Origin: an uncultured Colwellia sp.
GTDB taxonomy: Bacteria > Pseudomonadota > Gammaproteobacteria > Enterobacterales > Alteromonadaceae
NCBI GenBank assembly: GCA_913062815.1
Contig: CAJXWZ010000026.1
Coordinates: 1 to 64,000, forward strand
DNA length: 64,000 nt
Direction of reading: 5' to 3'
Position 1 is the stretch's first letter. Each line of letters opens with the position of its first letter. Made by a program: the position numbers and the translations under genes. The notes under the pieces are model-generated. The model was not told the DNA's origin. It made no database searches and saw nothing but the letters and a program-made list of their open reading frames with translations. Of this stretch, positions 1 to 8,314 are shown in pieces.

Positions 1-74
1 GTCGGCCGTGAAGGATTTGAACCTTCGACAAATTGGTTAAAAGCCAACTGCTCTACCAACTGAGCTAACGGCCG
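1..74 (-). tRNA. tRNA-Lys (anticodon TTT), 3' end cut by window edge
   Basis: Read on the minus strand, this folds as a cloverleaf. The 7-bp acceptor stem pairs 74-68 with 9-3, the D arm carries the usual AGTTGGTA loop, the anticodon loop reads CTTTTAA (anticodon TTT, lysine), and the T arm is GAAGG/CCTTC around TTCAAAT. The discriminator A is at position 2 and position 1 is the first C of an encoded CCA; the rest lies outside the window. It sits downstream of cpoB on the same strand but has its own promoter-like sequence at 111-138. Confidence 0.95.
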
Positions 75-110
75 ACATTGCGTTTAGGTTGGTGCCTCAA
101 CGCGCCGCAT

Positions 111-138
111 ATGATACTGATATAAAAATTTAGTGCAA
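111..138 (-). promoter_or_regulatory. Putative sigma-70 promoter of tRNA-Lys
   Basis: On the minus strand, TTGCAC (133-138) and TATCAT (111-116) are separated by 16 bases. The bases just downstream of the -10 are very GC-rich (ATGCGGCGCG, 110-101), as in the stringently controlled promoters of stable-RNA genes. The predicted start is near 104, about 30 bases before the mature tRNA. Confidence 0.5.
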
Positions 139-238
139 CAACAAATTTCGTTTTTTTTCACTATTATATTTCGTTTGCTTAAAAACAAAGCAAAGCGCTA
201 GTTTTGTCAGCAATTATTAATAATAGATCAATATAAAA

Positions 239-1033
239 TTATTGAGTTAAATTTTCTAATCGCGGTTTTGCTAATTGAGCAGATGTTGAATCTGGATATT
301 CATCTAATAACTGCCTATACAATTGTATAGCTTTATTGGTGTTCTCTTGTTGCTGTGCAACCATAGCTAACTTCAATAGCGCATCAGGCCTTTTATTTGA
401 ATCTTTGAAAGTATCAACGACTGTCGTAAACTCTTCACCCGCTTGTACCAGTTCGCCTTTATTGAATAACAGTTGCCCTAACCAATAATGAGCATTAGGA
501 GCATAGGTTGATTGTGGGTAAGTTGTATTGAAACTACGAAATGCTGGAATGGCTTCTTCATAGCGCTTATCTTTAAGGACTAAATTGAGCGCCTTATCAT
601 AAGCTTCATTTTCCGTTAAATCATTGCTGTAATTCTTTGTAATCGTTGGTGTATCAACAGCGATTGCGCTAGGAATTTGAGCCGTAGGTTTTAAAGCCTC
701 ACTAACACGTCTATCGAGCTCTTGATACAACTCTCTTTGACGTTCTAGCACTTGTGACAACTGGTGAGTATGCAATTCAGTCACACCACGTAATTCATTA
801 ACTTGCGTTTGTAAATCATCTAATTGACGCTGAATATTAACTTGAGCTCGATTACGTGAGTCAAGTTTACGTTCAACATTAGCTAGCTGCTCAGTTAAGG
901 TTCCTGAATTTGGGTTGTTAATAGAGGTTGAGCTTACATCAATCACTGGCGCTTGCGCTGCTAGCACATTGGCTGTGCTAGCAGTTAAAACAAAGCCAAA
1001 TAAAACTGATTGCTTTAAAAGGGTTAGTCTCAT
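239..1033 (-). CDS. cpoB: Cell division coordinator CpoB (YbgF), Tol-Pal-associated periplasmic TPR protein
   Basis: This 264-residue exported protein belongs to the CpoB/YbgF family, which in E. coli links outer-membrane constriction by Tol-Pal to septal peptidoglycan synthesis. A signal peptide covers about residues 1-26 (ending ANVLA-AQ). A coiled-coil trimerisation region with many Q, R and E residues follows at about 45-110. Tandem TPR repeats occupy about 140-260, with sequences such as YPQSTYAPNAHYWLG and YPDSTSAQLAKPRL. It is the last gene of the tol-pal cluster, 51 bases after pal, the usual position. The ATG has a GGAAAAG ribosome site just upstream. Confidence 0.95.
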   Translation of the reverse strand: MRLTLLKQSVLFGFVLTASTANVLAAQAPVIDVSSTSINNPNSGTLTEQLANVERKLDSRNRAQVNIQRQLDDLQTQVNELRGVTELHTHQLSQVLERQRELYQELDRRVSEALKPTAQIPSAIAVDTPTITKNYSNDLTENEAYDKALNLVLKDKRYEEAIPAFRSFNTTYPQSTYAPNAHYWLGQLLFNKGELVQAGEEFTTVVDTFKDSNKRPDALLKLAMVAQQQENTNKAIQLYRQLLDEYPDSTSAQLAKPRLENLTQ

Positions 1034-1084
1034 TTCTTTTCCGATTTTTATCAGCCGTTTATATAAACAGTTTATTCATTGGTG

Positions 1085-1633
1085 CTAGTAAACAATTACT
1101 GCACGACGGTTTTTAGAGAAAGCTTCTTCTGAGCGATCTTTAACCATTGGTTTTTCTTCACCGTAACTAACTACAGATAACTGCTCTGAAGATACACCCA
1201 TATTTTCTAAAAAGGTAACAACCGCTTTAGCACGACGCTCACCTAAAGCAATGTTATATTCAGGAGTACCACGCTCATCTGCATGACCTTCAATTAAAAC
1301 TTTAACATTTGAATTGGCGTTTAAAAATTTTGCATGAGCATCTAAAATACGCGCATATTCTTCGTTAACGTTAGAAACATCAAAATCAAAATAAACAATA
1401 TGTTCTGAACGTAACTTAGCTGACTCTTGACGCTCCTGCTCTTTAATTTCAGCCGCGCGTTTAGCTGCTTGAACACGAACAGCCTCTTCCGCTGCTGCTT
1501 GTTGCTGTTGAGCTATTTCAGCATTGGTATCAACACTAGCTTGTTCATCAGAACTGTCATTAGAGCTACAAGCTGCTAATGCCAATAGTGGTAGAGCAAT
1601 GGCTACGTTTTTAAGAGTTTTATTTAAGCGCAT
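1085..1633 (-). CDS. pal: Peptidoglycan-associated lipoprotein Pal
   Basis: This outer-membrane lipoprotein binds peptidoglycan and is moved by TolQRAB during division. From the chosen ATG it has 182 residues. The signal peptide ends in the lipobox L-A-A-C, with the lipidated Cys at residue 22. A Q/A/E-rich linker follows, then an OmpA-like C-terminal domain with the motif IEGHADERGTPEYN, which carries the diaminopimelate-binding D and R residues. The frame is open 24 bases further upstream, but the ATG at 1633 is preceded by AAGGA at good spacing and gives a normal lipoprotein N-terminus, so it was preferred. It lies between tolB and cpoB. Confidence 0.97.
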   Translation of the reverse strand: MRLNKTLKNVAIALPLLALAACSSNDSSDEQASVDTNAEIAQQQQAAAEEAVRVQAAKRAAEIKEQERQESAKLRSEHIVYFDFDVSNVNEEYARILDAHAKFLNANSNVKVLIEGHADERGTPEYNIALGERRAKAVVTFLENMGVSSEQLSVVSYGEEKPMVKDRSEEAFSKNRRAVIVY

Positions 1634-1724
1634 GTTATTTTCCTTATTATTTTTCAAAAGTTTTATTTTTAAATTATATAATTTGTTCTTATAGACATCT
1701 TATTTAGATAACTAATTTCATCGT

Positions 1725-3068
1725 TTACAAAAATGGTGACCATGCTGGTGATTTAACTTGGCCATCAAGTGCAGGTAAACGAGCTTTAAACCGGCCATCA
1801 ACTGAGACCAACCCCAATACTTGCCTATTATTATGTAAAGTACTGTAAATTATCATTCCGCCATTAGGTGAAACACTGGGTGATTCATCTAAGCGAGTTT
1901 TCGTTAAAACTTGAAATAGACCGGAATCTAATTCCTGTTTTGCCAAACGATACTGTCCTCGCGTTCTATTAACCATAATTAACTGCTTGCCATCAGGTGT
2001 AATAGAGCCACCTAGATTCACTTCACCGTCAAAAGTTAACCGCCTAACTTTACCATCGACTAAATTTACGCGATAAAGCTGAGGTTTACCACCCCGTTCT
2101 GAACTAAATACTAAAGAATTGCCATCAGGTGACCAACTCGGCTCGGTATCTATTGCTCTATTGCGGGTAACTCGGCGAAGTTTTTTAGTGGCTAACGTCA
2201 TTACATATAGATCTGGATTACCATCTTTAGAAAGTACCATGGCCATTTTAGAACCATCTGGTGAAAAGCGTGGTGCACTATTAATGCCATTAAAAGAGCT
2301 AACCAGTTGACGTTGGCCAGTGTATATATTCATTGTATGAATTTGTGCTTGGCGGTTTTCAAAAGAAACATAAGCCAACTGCTCGCCATCTGAATGCCAT
2401 GAGGGAGACATTAACGGTTCATTTGAACTCAACAACACTTGTTCATTAAAACCATCATAGTCGGCAAATGCTAATTGATAAGGAAACGCCCCTTGATCAC
2501 GAACAATGACATAAGCAATTTGAGTTAAAAAAGCCCCTTTAGTTCCTGTAAGCGATTCATACACCGCATTACTAATAGTATGGGCATAGCGACGGAATTG
2601 TTCACTGCCTATTTGAGCACTGCTCTGACTTAAAATATGATCTTGGGTTTGTACTAACTCCCCATTGCTCAACATAGAGGTTTGACCGCCAGTAATTTGG
2701 CCGCGAATAACATCAACTAACTGATAACTAACTCGGTATTTCCCTAACGTCGATTCTTCAATAGTACCGACAACAATAGCTTCAACACCAGTACCTGCCC
2801 AAGCACTGTAGTCAATATTGGCTGATGAAGTAGGCAGTTGTGGAAATTTATCTGCACTAATTGGGCTAAACTTTCCGCTACGTAGCAGGTCATCGCTGAT
2901 GACCTTAGATACTCTTTCTGGTAACTCACCTGTGCCCTGCCATTGAAAAGGAACGACGGCAATGGGTCGCGCACTGTCTATTCCACCTGTGATGACAATT
3001 TCAAGCGTTGCCATAGTAGAAGTGGAAAGTAGTGTTATAAAAAGTCCAACTAGTAATTTTATTTTCAT
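1725..3068 (-). CDS. tolB: Tol-Pal system periplasmic protein TolB
   Basis: This 447-residue protein is slightly longer than E. coli TolB (430). It has a signal peptide of about 20 residues ending in STMA. The N-terminal domain follows ([28 protein letters not shown]). A six-bladed beta-propeller covers about residues 190-445 and shows the repeated blade motif SPDG/SWSPDG ([30 protein letters not shown]). The propeller binds Pal, and the N-terminus contacts TolA. It is co-directional with tolA upstream and pal downstream, in the conserved order. Confidence 0.98.
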   Translation of the reverse strand: MKIKLLVGLFITLLSTSTMATLEIVITGGIDSARPIAVVPFQWQGTGELPERVSKVISDDLLRSGKFSPISADKFPQLPTSSANIDYSAWAGTGVEAIVVGTIEESTLGKYRVSYQLVDVIRGQITGGQTSMLSNGELVQTQDHILSQSSAQIGSEQFRRYAHTISNAVYESLTGTKGAFLTQIAYVIVRDQGAFPYQLAFADYDGFNEQVLLSSNEPLMSPSWHSDGEQLAYVSFENRQAQIHTMNIYTGQRQLVSSFNGINSAPRFSPDGSKMAMVLSKDGNPDLYVMTLATKKLRRVTRNRAIDTEPSWSPDGNSLVFSSERGGKPQLYRVNLVDGKVRRLTFDGEVNLGGSITPDGKQLIMVNRTRGQYRLAKQELDSGLFQVLTKTRLDESPSVSPNGGMIIYSTLHNNRQVLGLVSVDGRFKARLPALDGQVKSPAWSPFL

Positions 3069-3131
3069 TTTTATCTTCTATTTCATTTAACTGTTATTTG
3101 TACTGAATTTATTCAAATATATTGAGTACGG

Positions 3132-4040
3132 CTAAAACTCGGGTACCACAATTACATCAATGTTGCGCATTTCCTTAAACACTTCAGGATCTTTTGAAAC
3201 AGGCAACGTACCTGCTTTATAAACTGCTCGTTTAGCAGCTTCACAGACCACTGCATCTCCGCTTACCACACGTACTTGCGTAACAAAGCCTGATGGTGCA
3301 AGACTTATCATCAATTTACAAGACTTTCCTTCCATGGTCGAACGGTCATTAATCATATTTTGATCAATAACATTAGTGATTAATGCGCCATAACGCTGGA
3401 TTTCTGACATCATTTGCTGCTGTCTTGCTTTATTTCTCGTGGCCATTTCAACAGCCATTTGCTCAGCCAGTAACTTTTCTCTAGCGGCTTTATCAGCCGC
3501 AGCTTTGTCTTTGCGTTTGCGTTCATCTATTTGCTTTTTGCGCAGTTCATCTGCTTTTTTCGCTGCAGCTTCAGCTTTAAGCCTTTTTGAGCGAGCTTGG
3601 GCAGCAGCATCTTCTGCTTTTTGTTTTTCTTGCTCTTTCTGTTTTCTAATTTGCTCAGCTTTCGCCGCTTTCGCATTAGACTCTTTTGCAGCTTTATCGG
3701 CACGCTTTTTCTCTTGTTCTTTTTTCTTACGTTGCTTTTCTAGTTTTTTAATACGTGCTTCTTCTTTTGTACGACGTTTTTTCGCATCATTGGCGCGTTT
3801 TTCTGCGGCTTTATCATCTGCTTTTTGTTTTTTAATCTTATTGATCGCTTTTTGCAATTTAGTAGCATCAACCACTGTCGCTTTTATAGGAGTGACTTCC
3901 TGTGCTACTGATGTATTTTTCTTAGGCTTAGTTTCATTAGCAAAATCGCCCTTAAAAAGCACCGCAATTAAGCCAATATGTAAAATAACACTTAGCCAAA
4001 GCGCTTTTATTAATGTGCCGCGATCGTACTTCTGATTCAC
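3132..4040 (-). CDS. tolA: Cell envelope integrity protein TolA
   Basis: TolA spans the periplasm and transmits force from TolQR to TolB/Pal. This 302-residue protein has an N-terminal transmembrane segment (about residues 14-30, ALWLSVILHIGLIAVLF). A long Lys/Ala/Glu/Arg-rich helical domain II covers about 60-205, and a compact C-terminal domain III follows (SCKLMISLAPSGFVTQVRVV, with a Cys pair). The start is GTG: tolR ends in TAA and the GTG follows one base later, with GGAG/AAGG upstream. The repetitive Lys/Ala composition makes a long open frame on the opposite strand, which is not a gene. Confidence 0.96.
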   Translation of the reverse strand: MNQKYDRGTLIKALWLSVILHIGLIAVLFKGDFANETKPKKNTSVAQEVTPIKATVVDATKLQKAINKIKKQKADDKAAEKRANDAKKRRTKEEARIKKLEKQRKKKEQEKKRADKAAKESNAKAAKAEQIRKQKEQEKQKAEDAAAQARSKRLKAEAAAKKADELRKKQIDERKRKDKAAADKAAREKLLAEQMAVEMATRNKARQQQMMSEIQRYGALITNVIDQNMINDRSTMEGKSCKLMISLAPSGFVTQVRVVSGDAVVCEAAKRAVYKAGTLPVSKDPEVFKEMRNIDVIVVPEF

Positions 4041-4041
4041 C

Positions 4042-4467
4042 TTAGTTCTCCATTGTGTCAGTCATTAGCCCTACCGATGGTACACCTGCAACTTGCTGCA
4101 GTAAGACCATTAATTGAATTACGGCATTATATGAGACTGCACCATCACCATTAACCACCACTGGGGTGTCAGGATTTACAGCCAAATGTGCTTTGACTAA
4201 CGTGGCAACTTCTTCGGCAGATAAGGGCTCCTTGTCATTGGCCCCAAGCGTAATATAGTAGCGACCTTGGGCATCCACTGACGCAACAAGTGGTGGTTTA
4301 GTGTCTTTATCTAATGGCTCTGCTTCAGCTTGAGGCAAGTCTACTTTTACGCCTTGGGTTATTAATGGTGCGGTAACCATAAAGATAATTAACAATACCA
4401 ACATTACATCAATATAAGGAACAACGTTTATTTCAGCTACTTTGCGACGTCTGACTCTTTGATACAT
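4042..4467 (-). CDS. tolR: Tol-Pal inner-membrane protein TolR (ExbD family)
   Basis: This 141-residue protein has one transmembrane helix at about residues 16-38 (VVPYIDVMLVLLIIFMVTAPL). It includes the conserved Asp in YIDVML that takes part in proton use with TolQ. The rest is a periplasmic ExbD/TolR domain (VKVDLPQAEAEPL, VVNGDGAVSYNAVIQLM). It lies 15 bases downstream of tolQ and is followed one base later by the GTG of tolA, so translation is probably coupled. ExbD is the nearest paralogue, but the tolA-tolB-pal neighbourhood settles the assignment. Confidence 0.97.
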   Translation of the reverse strand: MYQRVRRRKVAEINVVPYIDVMLVLLIIFMVTAPLITQGVKVDLPQAEAEPLDKDTKPPLVASVDAQGRYYITLGANDKEPLSAEEVATLVKAHLAVNPDTPVVVNGDGAVSYNAVIQLMVLLQQVAGVPSVGLMTDTMEN

Positions 4468-4482
4468 AAGTTACGCCTTTAG

Positions 4483-5166
4483 TTAGACTTGTTTCTCAAT
4501 CACTGATTGACGTTGCAAAATGCTGGCAAATTCTTCCATAAAATTACCATAGCCATTTTCAAGTTTTTCTACTTTATGACTAAAACGGTTAAACGCCATT
4601 ACCGCAGGTATCGCAGCGAATAACCCCATCGCCGTAGCGATAAGCGCTTCAGCAATACCAGGCGCAACCATAGCTAGAGTTGCTTGTTGTACCGCACCTA
4701 AGCCGATAAATGAATTCATGATTCCCCATACCGTACCAAACAAACCTATATAAGGACTAATTGAGCCAACAGTTGCCATAAAAGGTAAATGCGTTTCTAA
4801 ACTATCTACTTCACGTGATAAAGCTACACGCATGGCACGGTGTGTACCGTCTACAATTACTTGAGGGTTATCAATGTGACTTTTACGTAAACGGGCAAAC
4901 TCTTTGAAACCTGCCACAAATAAACTTTCAATACCTTCAATTTTATTTTTAACTGATACTTCACTATAAAGTTTACTTAAATCAGCCCCACTCCAAAACT
5001 TATCTTCAAAGTCTTTTAGTTGCTGCTTTGCTTTATTTAGTACTTGTCTACGTTGAAAAATCATGGCCCAACAGGCAATAGAGAAACCAAGTAAAATTAA
5101 CATGACCAATTTAACCAATAAGCTGGCTTCTAATACAAGTTCAAAAATTGAAAATTCAGCAGACAC
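4483..5166 (-). CDS. tolQ: Tol-Pal proton channel subunit TolQ (ExbB/MotA family)
   Basis: TolQ is the polytopic inner-membrane motor subunit. The protein has 227 residues. One membrane helix lies near the N-terminus ([21 protein letters not shown]). Two more at about 130-200 are in the conserved block [27 protein letters not shown] and [22 protein letters not shown] cytoplasmic domain of about 90 residues separates helix 1 from helices 2-3, as is typical. The start is GTG, lying inside the last codons of ybgC, with an 11-base overlap that suggests coupled translation. Confidence 0.97.
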   Translation of the reverse strand: MSAEFSIFELVLEASLLVKLVMLILLGFSIACWAMIFQRRQVLNKAKQQLKDFEDKFWSGADLSKLYSEVSVKNKIEGIESLFVAGFKEFARLRKSHIDNPQVIVDGTHRAMRVALSREVDSLETHLPFMATVGSISPYIGLFGTVWGIMNSFIGLGAVQQATLAMVAPGIAEALIATAMGLFAAIPAVMAFNRFSHKVEKLENGYGNFMEEFASILQRQSVIEKQV

Positions 5167-5578
5167 GTTTAAACGCTCCTAATATAGATTCTGGAATAGC
5201 CATAGGCTTAACATTTTGGAAATTAACACAAGCAACGCGCACTGTAGCAGTGCATATTACTTGTTGTGCTTGGTTTGTTATTTGTTGATGAAAGACTAAA
5301 CTCGCACGTTTTAACGTAATAATGATCGTATTAACATTAAGTAAATCATCTAACTTTGCCGAAGCAATATTGTCCATTTCAACCTTTCTGACCACAAAAC
5401 CTATGTTTTGTTCTAAAAAGTTTGCTTGATTAATACCAAGTTTTCGAAGCCACTCTGTTCTAGCTCTCTCAAAAAACCTCAAATAATTGGCATAATAAAC
5501 AATTCCCCCAGCATCAGTGTCTTCGTAATAGACTCTAATAGAGAAATCAAAACTTGTATTTGATCTTAAATTCGACAT
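5156..5578 (-). CDS. ybgC: Tol-Pal-associated acyl-CoA thioesterase YbgC
   Basis: This 140-residue hotdog-fold thioesterase hydrolyses acyl-CoA esters and is regularly the first gene of tol-pal operons. The active-site region is [24 protein letters not shown], beginning near residue 18, with the Asp used in catalysis. The second half matches the family pattern ([18 protein letters not shown]). The start ATG is at 5578 and no nearby gene precedes it, so this is probably the operon's first gene. A weak TTGTTT/TACTAT pair lies upstream, but I do not call it as a promoter. Confidence 0.95.
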   Translation of the reverse strand: MSNLRSNTSFDFSIRVYYEDTDAGGIVYYANYLRFFERARTEWLRKLGINQANFLEQNIGFVVRKVEMDNIASAKLDDLLNVNTIIITLKRASLVFHQQITNQAQQVICTATVRVACVNFQNVKPMAIPESILGAFKRVC

Positions 5579-5875
5579 TTAATACAGGGTTTCTACGCTA
5601 ATATATTCAAGTTAATCTATAGTAATAGATAACCTAGCCTACAAACAAGACGAAGTTGTTGAATAATTACATTTAGCTGGAAAAAAGTTAATTAGTATCC
5701 AATCGTTGTAAAATTAATCTGTCAAATACAAATAGCAATATATCTAATAGCAAACATGGGCTTCACAATATTATAATTATTCACATATATTGCAAGAAAC
5801 ATCAATAACACCTCTAATAATCGAATGATTGACGTTTACTTCAGTCTATTTATATCACCAAATATTCGCATTAGT

Positions 5876-5992
5876 TTATCTAATCCGAACTTCTAATTTA
5901 TTTAGTTTGTCAATTAAGTAAGGTACGACTAAACTAGCTTTGTTTTCTGGTTTGGCTTTCTGAGCTAGCGCAATGATGTCTATCTTCCCCAT
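5876..5992 (-). CDS. Possible 38-residue protein or C-terminal remnant of a longer gene
   Basis: An ATG at 5992 opens a 38-residue frame (starts MGKIDIIALAQKAK, ends NKLEVRIR). The same frame stays open upstream to 6178, giving 100 residues without a stop but with no ATG and no good ribosome site. The upstream part runs through the plus-strand terminator hairpin. The residue mix is protein-like and rich in Lys. I do not recognise it. It may be chance, or the tail of a decayed gene. Confidence 0.15.
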   Translation of the reverse strand: MGKIDIIALAQKAKPENKASLVVPYLIDKLNKLEVRIR

Positions 5993-6120
5993 GGTGACAT
6001 CATTACCAGACAACGACTGAAATGATACTTTTTGATATGTAATTTTTATAGATGAATTTGTTATCTTTTCTCTCTGACATGTTTCATGGAACTTTCTCTT
6101 TGAAAAAGACTTCCTTCTAT

Positions 6121-6169
6121 CAACTTGAAATTTAAGTTGGCCCGCAAAAGATTTTGCGGGCTTTTTTTT
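6121..6169 (+). terminator. Intrinsic terminator on the plus strand, with no visible gene upstream
   Basis: The stem GCCCGCAAAA (6140-6149) pairs with TTTTGCGGGC (6152-6161) and is followed by eight T residues (6162-6169). A second small inverted repeat, CAACTT/AAGTTG (6121-6126 with 6134-6139), lies directly before it. There is no T-run on the minus-strand side, so it does not serve lolE. Confidence 0.75.
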
Positions 6170-6238
6170 GTCTTGTTTTTAGGTGTTGAACGCATCCACC
6201 ATAGACAAAAGGTAATGCCAGCTAACTCGAGAATTAAC

Positions 6239-7591
6239 TTACAGTTGTCCTAACACTTGGGCTGGTTCAATCTTGGTTGCACGCCATGCCGGATAAATTG
6301 TTGCGACTAATGACATTACCAGTGCTGTTATTACGGTGACATAAACATCTGAGGTATTTAAATGACTCGGAATATGATCAATAAAATAGACATCAGCCGA
6401 CAGCAACTGTAAGGAAAACAACCGTTCAAAAAAGGTCACTATATCGACAAGGTTCAATGATAAGAACACGCCCAAGCCTGCACCGATAATACTGCCAAGT
6501 AAACCATTAACCAAACCTTGATAGATAAAAGTAAGCATGATGAGTTGGTTACTTGCCCCCATTGTTTTGAGAATGGCAATATCCCCCTTTTTATCATTTA
6601 CAGCCATAATTAAAGTAGAAACAATATTAAAACTTGCAACCGCAATGACTAACGCCAAGACGATAAACATCACCATACGAACCATTTGTATATCGTTATA
6701 CAAGTGCCCTTGTGTTCTCGTCCAGTCCATCAGGTAGACATAATGATTAAAATTGTACGCTACCGCTCGAGTAATTGCAGGTGCAGAAAAAACATCATCA
6801 AGCTTCAAACGAATGCCTTGCGTTTCTCCTGCTTGGTAACCTTTTATTTTTGCCGCTTGCGATAGTGAAATATAAGCAAGTGTTTCATCAACAGTACCGC
6901 CAAACTTAAACACACCAACAATTTTCACTTGTTGCTTTACTGGGGCAGAGAAATCGTTTGTCCTGTTGTTGGCAAAAGCGTCCTTCCTGTTGGTTGATGG
7001 TAGGAGAATCTGTACTTCATCCCCTACCTCAACAGATAATTTTTTTGCTATGCCGACGCCTATTATTATGCCATTAGTGTTACCTAGGCTTCCATTACTT
7101 GGCTTTTTGTCCAAATCATGCCAACTGCCAGCGATAATATAATTTTGAATATCAGAAACTTGCGTTTCTAATACTGCATCGACACCTCTAATCTCTATTG
7201 CTTTAAGCTGGCTCTTACGCTGCATCATACCGGTTAAACTAATGATTGGAGCAGCGGCCAATACCTGAGGGTTATTTTGTATTTTCTTAATGTTAGACGG
7301 CCAATCAGATATTGGTTTTTCAACCGACATTAATTCTGCATGGGGTACAATTGAGAGTAATTTATGCGCTAATTCTCGCTCAAAGCCATTCATAGTACTT
7401 AACGCAATAATAAGCACCATAGTACCTAACGCAATACCAATGGTTGAAGATGCTGAAATAAATGTTGAAAAGCCGTGCCCATGTCGACTTCTTACATATC
7501 GCAACGCTAGAAATATACTTAACGGCTTAAATAAAGTTGTTTGAAAATCTTGTCTTGGCATTTTACTAATTGATTTTTCGTTATTGGACAT
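6239..7591 (-). CDS. lolE: Lipoprotein-releasing ABC transporter permease LolE
   Basis: This 450-residue member of the LolC/LolE family (MacB/FtsX fold) extracts outer-membrane lipoproteins from the inner membrane together with LolC and LolD. The N-terminal membrane helix carries the family signature ISASSTIGIALGTMVLIIALSTMNGFERELAHKLL, split here around residues 45-75. A large periplasmic domain covers about 80-310. Three C-terminal helices follow (MVMFIVLALVIAVASFNIVSTLIM, FIYQGLVNGLLGSIIGAGLGV, VTVITALVMSLVATIYP). It is the third gene of lolC-lolD-lolE, three bases after lolD. Calling it LolE instead of a second LolC rests on gene order. Confidence 0.9.
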   Translation of the reverse strand: MSNNEKSISKMPRQDFQTTLFKPLSIFLALRYVRSRHGHGFSTFISASSTIGIALGTMVLIIALSTMNGFERELAHKLLSIVPHAELMSVEKPISDWPSNIKKIQNNPQVLAAAPIISLTGMMQRKSQLKAIEIRGVDAVLETQVSDIQNYIIAGSWHDLDKKPSNGSLGNTNGIIIGVGIAKKLSVEVGDEVQILLPSTNRKDAFANNRTNDFSAPVKQQVKIVGVFKFGGTVDETLAYISLSQAAKIKGYQAGETQGIRLKLDDVFSAPAITRAVAYNFNHYVYLMDWTRTQGHLYNDIQMVRMVMFIVLALVIAVASFNIVSTLIMAVNDKKGDIAILKTMGASNQLIMLTFIYQGLVNGLLGSIIGAGLGVFLSLNLVDIVTFFERLFSLQLLSADVYFIDHIPSHLNTSDVYVTVITALVMSLVATIYPAWRATKIEPAQVLGQL

Positions 7592-7594
7592 ACG

Positions 7595-8314
7595 TTAGCT
7601 GCTCACACTTTCATGCTCAACCATTGATTCAGGCTTAATAAAAGGAGCTAGTTTGCCATGATCCAACTTTAACTGTCTGTCCATACGCATTGCCAAAGCT
7701 ATATCATGAGTAACAATAACAAAGCTTGTTTGTACCTTTTGATTCAAATTACGAATCAATTGGTAAATTTGTTCTGCCGTATCGCTATCTAAATTTCCCG
7801 TTGGCTCATCAGCTAAAATTAAGGCGGGCTTTGTAACGAGTGCTCGAGCTATAGCGGTACGTTGACGTTCTCCGCCTGATAACTCACTTGGCCGGTGATT
7901 AATTCGATGTGACAACCCCACCTGACTTAACACTTGAGTTGCCATGGAAATCGCTTGTTTGGGTTTATCACCTCTAATGAGTAGTGGCATTGCCACATTT
8001 TCCAGCGCAGTAAATTCCATCATCAAATGATGAAACTGATAAATAAAGCCAATGTGTTGATTTCTAAATGCCGCCCTTTGCTTATCTGATAAGGTTAAAA
8101 TATTAACATCATTTATGAACACTTCGCCTGAACTTGGTAAATCCAATGCTCCGGCAAGGTGTAAAAAAGTACTTTTACCACAACCTGAGCTACCTACGAT
8201 GGCAAGTAGCTCACCTTTATTAACAGTCAACTCTAACTTATCTAGGACCTTAGTTGTTATTTGACCTTGTTGATATGATTTAGATAATTGGCTACATTGT
8301 AGTACTTTACTCAT
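7595..8314 (-). CDS. lolD: Lipoprotein-releasing ABC transporter ATPase LolD
   Basis: This is a 239-residue ABC ATPase. It has Walker A GSSGCGKST, a Q-loop region (HIGFIYQFHHLMMEFTALENV), the ABC signature LSGGERQR, Walker B ALILADEPTGNLD and a switch His in IVTHD. The motif FHHLM after the Q-loop is typical of LolD. The frame is open 60 bases further upstream, but those residues lie inside lolC. The ATG at 8314 overlaps the lolC stop by eight bases (AATGAGTAA) and gives the normal family length, so it was chosen. Confidence 0.96.
   Translation of the reverse strand: MSKVLQCSQLSKSYQQGQITTKVLDKLELTVNKGELLAIVGSSGCGKSTFLHLAGALDLPSSGEVFINDVNILTLSDKQRAAFRNQHIGFIYQFHHLMMEFTALENVAMPLLIRGDKPKQAISMATQVLSQVGLSHRINHRPSELSGGERQRTAIARALVTKPALILADEPTGNLDSDTAEQIYQLIRNLNQKVQTSFVIVTHDIALAMRMDRQLKLDHGKLAPFIKPESMVEHESVSS

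Larger units (their letters stand above)
5863..6169 (+). ncRNA. Possible small RNA in a 660-base gene-free region
   Basis: Between ybgC and lolE (5579-6238) no established gene is present; 5579-5828 shows nothing beyond AT-rich sequence. A plus-strand promoter-like pair, TTGACG (5829-5834) and TATATC (5851-5856) with a 16-base spacer, would start RNA near 5863. A strong terminator ends at 6169 on the same strand, and both neighbouring genes are on the minus strand. The interval would make an RNA of about 300 nt with no good plus-strand reading frame. This is inference from two signals only. Confidence 0.3.

Noticed and set aside
1634..1657. A longer pal start eight codons upstream
   Set aside because: The upstream codon lacks a ribosome site and would lengthen the lipoprotein signal peptide with polar residues.
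3439..4035. A 198-codon open frame on the plus strand opposite tolA
   Set aside because: It mirrors the Lys/Ala/Glu repeats of TolA domain II, giving Phe/Ser/Ala-rich low-complexity protein. TolA is certain from operon order and domains.
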